The translations under genes were made by a program, and so were the position numbers. DNA of 64,000 nt from Aedes albopictus (taxonomy: Eukaryota; Arthropoda; Insecta; Diptera; Culicidae), in assembly GCF_035046485.1 (NCBI RefSeq), contig NC_085136.1, forward strand, positions 322,490,175-322,554,174, written 5' to 3'. Of this stretch, positions 55,492 to 64,000 are shown in pieces (the first letter of the stretch is position 1; each line of letters starts with the position of its first letter). The notes under the pieces were generated by a model. That model searched no databases. It worked only from the letters and a program-made list of their open reading frames with translations, and was not told the origin of the DNA.

Positions 55492-56462
55492 CACAGTTGA
55501 GTGAACAATTTCTCTTCGCTACAATCAAGTGAAGTTTGAGATAAGAGTGAAGTTTGTCAACCGAACAAGTCAGGTATGAAGTTAAAATTCATCTCGTGGG
55601 AGTGTACTCGAAATCCTTAGACCCCCTATTCCTCGTGCTCTAATAGAACCCATTGATTGGTTTCCGGCTGAGAAACCCCGATCAAACAAGTGCAGCCTAA
55701 AACCCACGGCGATATCGGCACGTCTGCCCGTGGTAAGATAGGCACGCTATCCGGCCGCCATCTCGGACCTGTACTCCCCCGATTCCACCAACCCTCGTCA
55801 AGAAGCCTATAATCTTACAGCAGCTCGAGATCCCGTCATCGCTGGCCAGCATACACTCTACACCAAACACACCACACACAGAGAAGGTAACAATAAAATT
55901 GTATAAAAAGTGCAGTGCGGTGTTTAGTTTCTTTGTGCCCTGATCAGTCCCATAGCGAAAGCGAAGAGCCGGCCCTGGGAAAAGAGGTGGTTGTTACCCG
56001 CCCCATAAGACTTCCGTGGCCGAGATCAGAAGCCTGGGGAACCCCTGGTGATAAGGCCCATAAGGCCGCGTCACCATTAATCTAGATTGTTTTATAACAA
56101 AAGGGGGGAGGTCCATGCATTTCTTAGCACAACTATTCCCCTTGACTATAAAAAAATACTTGGGCCCTTGGGCGGTGCTTCTGGTTGATGAACCGTTTCG
56201 TTGAGCACAGTTTACTGCTAGCTTGGACAGCAGAAAACCCAAGAGAAAACCTTACGCCGAAAAATAACGACATTCACAGGCCATTCTTTCTGACAGATGT
56301 TCTTCTAGGCGCTCTGCCGTATCATGCTTTTTAATTTCACTAAGCACTTTTAGGAAGCAAACTTTCTTCGCTACCTGCGCTCTGTAGTCAGAGCGGCGGT
56401 TTAGCACTAACCACACCTTGATGTCGATCACGACCGAGACCTGCTATCCCACTTTACTGGAT
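55492..56462. other. ~1 kb, possible LTR remnant, no gene
   Basis: 55600-56050 is GC-richer, contains ACAATAAAATTG at 55890 followed by GTGCAGTGCGGTGTTTAGT, which is LTR-like, but no partner repeat, target duplication or coding region was found. Confidence 0.3.
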
Positions 56463-56464
56463 TA

Positions 56465-56755
56465 AGTCGCGAAATAGTTATTTATGTCACGAGTTGCAAA
56501 AAGTTGATTTTTTCAGCACGAGTCGTACATTTATCTAACGAGGCTTGCCGAGTTGGATAAATACGAAGAGTGCAGAAAAAATCGAGATTTGCAACGAGTT
56601 CCATACAAAATTTTATGCAATGATTTTTCATAATGCAACTCATTTGAGTTGCATAATGTTCATAATGCAACTCAAATGAGTTGCATTATGAACATTATGC
56701 AACTATTTTTCATTATGCAACTCATTTCAGTTGTATAATGAACCAGTTCGGAAAA
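56465..56755. repeat. hairpin MITE copy plus palindrome cluster
   Basis: 56470-56600 is a sister of the MITE at 42401 (arms CAGCACGAGTCGTACATTTA and GTTGGATAAATAC). It is followed at 56620-56750 by four or more palindromic words of the type ATGCAACTCAAATGAGTTGC, arranged so that neighbours are also mutually inverted. Confidence 0.55.
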
Positions 56756-56759
56756 ATTG

Positions 56760-57710
56760 ACCATTATAATACCGAAATGAGCTAGATAAAATAGAAATTA
56801 TGATACTGAATTGCATAAAAGCATTTTCAACATTCTGTATGTAAGTGAAGTGTGAACCAGGCCTGCTAAATATCAGTCTCAGTGCCTGTTTTTCATCCGA
56901 AAATGAATGACTGCGGCGGTCGTTTTCAGTTCCTTGATGTGAGAACTGACAGAGTCCGAGAGCCCATTCGTGAGCGGCCCAACCAAATTTCATTCCCAAT
57001 CATCAATACACTACTCATGCTGACAGGCCATTCGTCTCAAGCTCAAGTGGCTTGTGAGAGTGAGAACACTATACGCTACCACGGGTGAAAACACTCAACT
57101 ACAGGTTGAAAGAATTTGGCCCTGTCAGCTCTCGCTTTCAACACGCTGCGTGCGAGTGTGAGTACCTGTTTCATTTCGTCCCCGTATTGCTGATTGGAAA
57201 ACAAAAATGACAGGCAAACCAAAACGGAGAAAATGAAAAAAAAGCAAAATTTCGCAATGATAAAGGCCTGTCGAAAAATTGCAGCCCTGGTGTGAACAAA
57301 GGGAGCTGCTGTGCAGTACATAAGAAACATGGGAGTTGTTCGTAATCATACCACAGCGTGTCACAGGACAAGACGCTGGCTTGCAATCACTCCGGATAGA
57401 GGTACCCACTTAAATACACTTATCCTAAGCGGTTATTTAACCCTTTGGAGCCGGAGGGGTCATATATGACTCCGGCGATGAAACCAAACATAACAAAGGT
57501 GTTCGACACCAGCGAGGTTGCGTCGACAGTGGCGAAAAAAATCGGCTCCAAAAGGTTAAATGGATGTTGCAGTGTACATGTGGACAGTTCTGGAGCAGAT
57601 TCGTACATTTCTGGGTATATCATAATCACATGCATTGGAATGATTTTCGGTTTTTGCAATCGGAAGAACAGCAAAAACGTTACTGTTTTTAATATGATCC
57701 GACGTTTCGG
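56760..57710. other. intergenic DNA downstream of transporter C
   Basis: Open frames on both strands lack recognisable domains. GGAGCCGGAGGGGTCATATA near 57450 with its neighbourhood is dispersed-repeat-like. No gene supported. Confidence 0.35.
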
Positions 57711-57713
57711 GCC

Positions 57714-57719
57714 TTTATT
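57714..57719 (-). terminator. candidate polyadenylation signal, transporter C
   Basis: AATAAA on the minus strand about 200 bp beyond the stop codon at 57915. Confidence 0.35.
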
Positions 57720-57914
57720 TGGAGCATTTTCTGAGAACGATAACCACAAGATAAAAACATGAGTTAAGGGAAATAAATTGGTACCTAAAACAATTTCATT
57801 TATCATACATATATTCTACAGTATTTGTACAAAAATTCTATAGTAGACAACCACAGCTATTTGCAAACCATTCTTCATCTGCAAACAGCTACGACCTTAG
57901 TCCTCAGCAGAACT

Positions 57915-59419
57915 CTATTTCTCATCGTCTTCCATAGCTCGATCTACGTGACCATTAGTCCCTCGCACCTTCTCCCCGGACAGAATCCGTTGGATTTCCA
58001 CCAGCGAGATTCCCTTCGTTTCCGGCACTATGAAGAACACAAAGATGGTACCAACCAAGGATATCCCCGAGAACAGCCAGAACGCTCCGGATATTCCAAG
58101 GGCATCTCGCAGGTTGGTGAAGACCTTCGTTACCAGGAAAGCGAACAACCAACTGAATGCTCCACCCAGCGGGCTAACGTAAGCTTTGACGTTGTTGGCG
58201 AAAAGTTCCCCGATCATCAGCCACGGAATCGGACCGTAGCCGATGGAGAACATGGCGATGAAGAGACACAGCGCCAGGACCGGAAGCCAGCCCAGGTTTT
58301 CCACCTGTGTTTCATCAGTTTCCTTGAGCTGGAAGTACACGGCGAGAAGGATCGTGGACACAGCCATGAAGAAATCCGAGATCATCAGCAAGATCCGACG
58401 GCCAACTCTGTCGACAATGATGGTGGCCAGGAAGGTGGCAACGACCTGGATGACTCCAACGATGATCGTAGCCGCTGTGGGATCCAGTCCAGAGTTCGCA
58501 GCATCAAAGATGGTTGTAGTGTAGAAAATGACGGCGTTCACTCCGGACATCTGGTGGAAGAACACCAACCCGAGGGAGATGATCAACGCACGAATTGTTG
58601 CTCGCTGCTGGAAACATTGCAGGAAAGTGATCTTCTCCGCTCGCAGCTTAGCGTCCTCTGCTTGTAGCGTCTCCAACTCAGCACGTTGATCGTAGTGGCT
58701 TCCTCGAAGCCACTTGAGCGACTTGGATGCATCCTCGATCCGATTTTTCTGAATCTGAAAAGTAAACTCTACGTAGTATTTCTAGTGCTCGACACATTAC
58801 CAACGGAACTTACAAAATATTGCGGACTCTCGGGCATGAAGAAAAAGATTGCTCCGAAAGCAATCGGGATAACGGCGCAAATGATGCTAAGCACCTGTAC
58901 GTTCACAGCGGCACCTACTGCATATCCGAACAGAATTCCTAGCGTAATGAACAGCTGGAAGAACATTCCCAACGCTCCCCGAATCGACGGGTCGGATATC
59001 TCAGCTGTATACGCCGGACCCGAAATAGCGAACGCTCCACCTCCTACACCGAGGAAGAACCGCCCCACCATCAACATCGCCACGTTAGACGCAAAGATGA
59101 TCAGCAGCCATCCGAGCATCAGTGGCAGTACCAGCAGCAACATGGCCCACTTTCGGCCAACCATCTTCATCAAAATCCCAATCGGGAAGCACATCAGCGC
59201 CGCGCCCAGGTTGGCCATCGACCCAATCCAGGAGAACTCCTCCGCATTGATGGGGAACCCGTATTCCTCGTTCTGCACCAGCGGGATCTCCGCCGGCGAT
59301 GTCCATCCGAGGAAGGTTCCCGCTGCTAGGGCACCACCGGACGCAGCCAGTGCGGCGATGTACTGGGGCAGCTTCCGGCTGGGATTGCCGACCACGCTTT
59401 CCGTTGAAGAGCGTGTCAT
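57915..59419 (-). CDS. Tret1-like facilitated sugar (trehalose) transporter, copy C
   Basis: Two minus-strand exons, 59419-58814 and 58754-57915, with a 59-bp GTAAGT...CAG intron in phase 0, encode 481 residues. It is a 12-helix major facilitator sugar porter for the plasma membrane; trehalose or glucose uptake is inferred from the family. Motifs: GRKW after helix 2, RG after helix 4, PESPQYF 196-202 ending exactly at the intron (same site as in A and B), ASKSLKWLRG after it, FFHQMSGVNAVIFYT in helix 7 (one Gln is His relative to B), DRVGRR, GYGPIPW and PETKG. The N-terminal tail is about 38 residues shorter than in B and exon 1 has no counterpart; I saw none upstream. ATG 59419 is chosen as the first Met before helix 1. 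The shared intron site shows common descent with A and B, but the orientation is opposite and more than 28 kb separates them. It appears functional. Confidence 0.9.
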
Positions 59420-59445
59420 TATTACAGGACACTAATATCAGAACT

Positions 59446-59453
59446 TATTTATA
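59446..59453 (-). promoter_or_regulatory. TATA-like box of transporter C
   Basis: TATAAATA on the minus strand, only 27 bases before the start codon. If used at normal distance, transcription would start within a few bases of the ATG, leaving almost no leader. Confidence 0.35.
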
Positions 59454-59702
59454 CTATTCAAAGACAAGCCGATCATCACCGTGGAGGATGGTCGACTACT
59501 GAAGCTCTCATCAGATCTGGGATGTCTGGCATAAACGGGAGGTGCACATTTTTGGTACTTGCTATTTTCACGATAAGATAATACCGAATTGTTGTACAAC
59601 TGATTAATAATCAATCTTTAACGATGAGTGACGCCCGCGCCCGGCCAGACTCCCCCTGTGCTTGTGCTGTGATAATACGATGCTGACAGTCAGTGTTATC
59701 AC

Positions 59703-60343
59703 AGGCAGCCTATTTATTGCACCCATAAATAAATAGAAACGCTCCATAGACAATCAAAAAGCGCTCCATAAAGAATGAACATATGTTCCATGAAAATGTG
59801 CAATGTTACCCATAAATAATTGAAAATGTTCCATACTTTATAAAAAATGTACCGGTAAAACATAAAATTTTCTCATTAAAAGTGAAATTTTGTACCAAAA
59901 AATAATACTGAAATGCTTCATAATAAAATACAAATGTAGCAATTCATGTTTTCTATGGTGCAGTTTGATAATACTTATGGAGCATTTGTCTATTTTCTAT
60001 GGTGCAATTTCAATTTTTTATGGTGCAATTTCATTTTTATATGGAGCAATATTCAATTTTCTATGGGTACAATTTTAATTTTTTATGGAGCATTTGCATT
60101 TTTCTATGGAGCATTTGTATTTTATTATGGAGCATTTCAGTATTATTTTTTGGTACAAAATTTCACTTTTAATGAGAAAATTTTATGTTTTACCGGTACA
60201 TTTTTTATAAAGTATGGAACATTTTCAATTATTAATGGGTAACATTGCACATTTTCATGGAACATATGTCCCATCTTTATGGAGCGCTTTTTGATTTTCT
60301 ATGGAGCATTTGCAATTTGTTATGGTTGCAATAACCTTTTGCC
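59703..60343. mobile_element. 641-bp fold-back MITE built from TATGGAGCATTT units
   Basis: GTTATCAC is duplicated exactly at 59695-59702 and 60344-60351. The ends resemble each other inverted (GGCAGCCTATTTATTGCA and the inverse of TGCAATAACCTTTTGCC). Arms at about 59760-59930 and 60140-60300 are almost perfectly complementary (ATTTTCTCATTAAAAGTG and inverse). About 21-bp units of TATGGAGCATTT type fill the centre and right half, and appear as the complement (GCTCCATA) in the left half. It lies about 0.28 kb upstream of transporter C. Confidence 0.75.
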
Positions 60344-60351
60344 GTTATCAC

Positions 60352-60734
60352 ACCGTCGATTGTTACAGTTCCCGCGGGAAGGGAGATTTACGGAACGTGT
60401 AGACCACCGCTATCAATCATGAAGACAGTTCATTTTTTGGCGAATCGATCGACGGACCTTTCTCATGTGGAGTAAGATTCACGTTTGCATCTCGGTTACC
60501 CTGGACCGAAAGGATAAGATAAAACTACGAAGTAGATCCAACGACAACGATCCACGCGACGGAAAAGGACTTACGATTGGTGTACGTGGAACTGCAGTTT
60601 TCGATATTTCATCCGGAGCACCCGCATAGTCTCAACTATTAACGTGTTCCCTTTCCAAAATTCGATACCGTAATCCGGGGTAACATTGATCGAAATTTAC
60701 GATCTTTCTTGAATAATTTCCTTGTTTAAGCAAA
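60352..60734. other. spacer without recognised gene
   Basis: No open frame of interest. ATACCGTAATCCGGGGTAAC near 60665 resembles ATACCGTGATTTCGGGTGAA at 63593, a probable terminus of a dispersed MITE. Confidence 0.35.
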
Positions 60735-61143
60735 CGATACTTACTTACTTTCAGTCCTGGGCACCGACGGTGGTACAGAGGGCCGAATTGAAAGATTTCC
60801 ATCCTGGGCGATTTCCAGCCATCGCCTTGACCTGTGGCCAGGTCAAATTTCTGTCGACTTGCTTGATTTCGTTATTGAGACTGCGCCGCCATGAGCCTCT
60901 GGGTCTGCCTCTGCTGCAATGTCCTGCTGGGTTCCAGTCTAACGCTTGTTTGCAGATTTCGTTTCCGCGCCTGCGTAGAGTGTGGCTGACCCACCTCTTC
61001 TTTCGCTCCCGAATTTCTGTCACTATCAACATTTGATGACATCGACGATGGAGTTCCACGTTGGAGATCCTATTGTGAGGCCAACATGCTCGAATTATAT
61101 ACCACAGGCATCTATTGTTGAACAGCTGCAGCCGTTGGGTCTT
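60735..61143 (-). pseudogene. RTE-type LINE ORF2 C-terminus and tail
   Basis: The minus strand reads LQLFNNRCLWYIIRACWPHN, then RISNVELHRRC, KKRWVSHTLRRRGNEICKQA, RGRPRGSWRRSLNNEIKQ and a terminal WKSFNSALCTTVGAQD. This is the typical end of RTE-clade ORF2. It is followed by a GTAAGTAAGTA-type tail at 60740, usual for RTE. About 130 codons remain; the rest is absent beyond 61143, eleven bases before the next element begins. Confidence 0.75.
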
Positions 61144-61153
61144 CTCCGCTGAT

Positions 61154-63500
61154 CAGTGGCGTAGCTAGGAATTTGGGGGCCCGGTGCGGAAGCAAATTGG
61201 GAGGCCCCCATGAAAATTACATAATATCTAGATAAGTACATATTTTACAATGATAAATCTATACATTTAACTGTTATATTTTGTACAAAACTTTGAAAAA
61301 ATCTCGCTTTTTGTACTCAGTATTCTAGTGATGCTGGCAGTGATGGCCAACGGAAGGTTAAAAATTATCTATCTTATCTTATTTTCTGTTTTCCTTTATG
61401 ATTTTTTTCGGGAGCGCGAGATTTTTTTTATAAGAATTATGCTGAAAATGTTTTAACAATTTATTTAGAAATTGCACCAAATAATCATTTATAAACGCTT
61501 TCAAAGATTGCTTTACTTTTTTCTTTAAGAAATTTTTCTTGAAGAATAATTTGTATTCAAGAAACTTTTAAGTTGTAAATGCAAGGATATCATTCAGTAT
61601 TCCTCTAAAAGTACTCCTTCAGGAATGATATTATTATAATTAGCCTTATTAATGAGGCTTTCAGTCCCTTGGCTGGTTCACCTCAGACATGCAAGAATGT
61701 TTACAAAATACTACAGAGTGATTCAAAAGATTCTTGCAAAGACTTCATCGAGTATTTCTCGAAATATTAGTTCAAGAATCTATCAATTATATTCTGAAGA
61801 TTCATCTAGAAGATCATCTACAGAATTCTTTCAAAATTCCAGAAAAAAATAATACAAAAAAATCATCAATGATTCATTTAGAACCAGATGTTCTTCCAAG
61901 AAATGACATCGGGATTCCCTCAGAGGAAGAGAAGCTCTTCTAGGGTTTTTTTTTTTAACATTCTTCCGTTTCTTTCAGAGAATCCTCTTAATATTCCTTT
62001 TGTGATTTTCCATAGATTCTTCAAGTATTTCTCAATTCTTCCCTCAAATAACTCTTTTAGATATTTCTCCAATAATTAAACTTGGAATTTCCTCAAGCAT
62101 TCATCACTTATCTTAGTGTCCTTTTAAAGATTTCTTAAGAATAACTTCCTAAGATTACTTCAGAAATCCCACCAAAAATTCCCTTTGCCAAAAAAATCTT
62201 CAAGGATTCTTCAAGAAGTTTCTCTAAGGGTTTACTAAGAGATTCATCATAAGATTTCTCCATTAATTAAACAAAATCTCCAAGGACTCCTACTGAAGAA
62301 ATTGAATTAATTAAATTAAATTAAATTTTTAAATGGACTTCTGTAGGAGTTCTGTAGGAATTCTTTCGAAAAATCCTTCTGGACTTCCTCTAACGAATTT
62401 TTCAATATCCATCAACTCTAGGAGTTTTCTCAAGAGTTCCTTCAGGAAGTTTTGCTAGTATTCCTCTGGGCACTTTAAAAAAAAACCTATTTCTCCAGAA
62501 TTATTACGTTATTTTTTATATAATCCGTGCTCACTTCTAACAAATATACAAAAATAAGAAACAGAACAAAAACGCTTCATTCCATTGTTTTGAGTGGGAT
62601 AAAAATGGCAGCGTAAATGGCTAAATAGTAAAGAAACAGATATCCTATCTTATCAAAACAAATAACTTCTCCAGAAGTCTCTCCAAGGATTTAGGAAATG
62701 TTCTAAGGTTATTCAAAATTATAAAGGATTTCCTTTAAGGCAGCCTTTAGAAATTGCTCCCAAAATTCCTTCAGGATTTTTTCCAGAGATTTCTTTAGTA
62801 ATTCTCTTGGGATTTGCCCGAAGATTCGTTCAGATTTTATTCAAGTATTCTCTTAGAGTTTCTTCAATTGATTTCATTCATTCATTCCTAAACTGATTTT
62901 TCCAGGTATTTTACAAATAATGTTGTACAAGAAATCTTTTGGGGTCTTTTTATGCAAGGATTTCTTCATGTATTTATTTAATTACTACTGCAAGGGTTTT
63001 CCGGAGATTCTTACACAAATTCCTCCAAGAAATTCTATAGGAATTCCTCCAGGGGATGCATTGAGTGTTTTTGCTAGATTTTTTTTTAGAAATTCCTCTA
63101 ATAAGCCTATTCAAGGATTCATAAATTCCTCCAATGAATACTTTAGAAACTAAAAAAAAAAGAATTCTTTCAATTCTCACAGAAATTCCTCCTAGAAATT
63201 CTATAGAAATTTCTTCATATATTTTTAGGAAATTGTTTGTGATCTCTTCTGGTAATCATCTTATTTTTTTGGAAATTCTTTTGGTAATTCTCTTGAGATT
63301 TTTCTCGGTCGTTCCGTTGTAAATTCGTTGATTTTTTTTTAATTTGCAAAGATGTATCTCATAGAACAAGTAATAGCAGACGGAATTTAATAAAGAATTA
63401 TTTAATAAAGAATTATCAGAAGAAATTTACAGAGGAATTACCAAAGAAGCATTTAAAAGTTGCCACTTAAATTTACAAACAAATCGACTAATTAATTTTC
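61154..63500 (+). mobile_element. second copy of the CAGTGGCGTAGC element (left part)
   Basis: Starts CAGTGGCGTAGCTAGG with GGGGGCCCGGTGCGGAA just inside, matching the left end at 7773 nearly base for base. Shared text continues (GTACATATTTTACAATGA, TTTTGTACAAAA). The interior again consists of TTCCTTCAGGAATT-like degenerate repeats in the T-rich orientation. The right end lies outside the window or was lost; recognisable family text fades near 63500. Confidence 0.55.
61647..61676 (-). repeat. short retroelement 3' tail
   Basis: Minus-strand copy of the CCAGCCAAGGG/CTGAAAG tail seen at 8157. It lies in the other copy of the same large element but in opposite orientation, so the two insertions are independent. 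Confidence 0.35.
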
Positions 63501-64000
63501 AAAGTACCTGTATGTATCTCTGACAGGTTTTGGGCCGCTGAATCCGAATCCGGGCTCAGATTTGTTTCAGGACGGCACAATTTTGAGCTATACCGTGATT
63601 TCGGGTGAAATTGATCAATGGGGTGAAATTGATCGACGTGAGGTCAATTTTTATTTGTCAAAAATAAAGCTTTGAACTTAAAACAATTTGTTGAAAATGA
63701 CCATCATCTGGCTATTGGGTAATTGAATGATGAGTTTGCATGTTTTACAGCCAACTAGTCATGTATTTCTGTATTAAATTTGATATTTTCCGAAACTGCG
63801 TGTTTGGCGAATTTCAAAGACACTTTCAAACTTTTGTTACCGTAGCTGTATCGCACATGGAATAAATATTCGAATGAATGTTTATAGCTGCCAAGTGTTC
63901 GCTAAACCCGATTTCGTCATCAAAAGTTCTATAAATATTGATATTTATGCATAAAATTGTACTTTTGCTAAAGTAATGACTTGTTTAGTATAAAAATTGC
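63500..64000. other. window-end DNA without recognised gene
   Basis: AT-rich. GGTGAAATTGATCAATGGGG and a second GGTGAAATTGATCGACG lie at 63605-63650, similar to a segment near 60670, probably a MITE end. No gene. Confidence 0.3.

Noticed and set aside
57825..58667. 280-codon plus-strand open frame
   Set aside because: It lies antisense to transporter C exon 2, is biased to His, Asp and Glu as expected for the complement of a membrane protein gene, and has no domain or gene signals.
59890..60242. Open frames encoding repeated FYGAF/LWCNF words
   Set aside because: They are translations of the TATGGAGCATTT units of a MITE, without a plausible gene structure.

Overview
This is gene-poor, transposon-dense insect DNA. 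The tRNA-derived SINEs (one type resembling the Feilai SINEs of Aedes), the R1-, LOA-, RTE- and CR1/jockey-type non-LTR fragments, the many TA-flanked MITEs and the Tret1-like sugar transporter genes with short GT-AG introns point to a culicine mosquito, probably Aedes. The species cannot be fixed from sequence reading alone. There are no bacterial operons, rRNA genes or CRISPR arrays.

Host genes are few. Two tandem, same-strand Tret1-like (major facilitator superfamily) genes lie at 16386-19982 (copy A) and 27686-29475 (copy B). A third, inverted copy C lies at 57915-59419. Copies B and C look intact. Copy A is open but degenerate: a 1.7-kb inverted-repeat element sits exactly at its exon 1/intron 1 boundary, and it has lost the PESP and GPIPW signatures and part of a loop. 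A small two-exon gene on the minus strand (41731-42371) encodes a cysteine-rich protein with a divergent BIR-like zinc module.

Layout: 0.3-2.2 kb small hairpin MITE and an R1-type LINE 3' end; 2.2-7.1 kb unassigned DNA and hairpins; 7.8-13.8 kb a large element with inverted ends and degenerate internal repeats; 13.8-14.9 kb a dead Ty3/gypsy integrase; 15.7-20.3 kb transporter A with two insertions; 20.4-26.5 kb LINE, SINE and fold-back debris; 27.7-29.5 kb transporter B; 31-34 kb degenerate CAGGGG-type repeats that change strand several times, with SINE and hAT insertions; 36.3-41.1 kb a broken LOA/I-type LINE; 41.7-42.4 kb the BIR-like gene; 44.0-49.0 kb a young Ty3/gypsy element, with no recognisable gag, nested in a Tc1-like MITE; 49-55.5 kb further MITEs, a fold-back with two inverted tRNA-like modules and a solo LTR; 57.9-59.4 kb transporter C; 59.7-60.3 kb a fold-back MITE upstream of it; 60.7-61.1 kb an RTE end; 61.15 kb onward a second copy of the large element, running towards or off the window edge.

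No multi-gene pathway is visible. The transporters probably act separately as plasma-membrane sugar (trehalose/glucose) facilitators. The main biological story is repeated transposon insertion into and beside duplicated transporter genes, plus an unusual abundance of tRNA-like modules inside inverted-repeat elements. All similarities were judged by eye; no database search was run.
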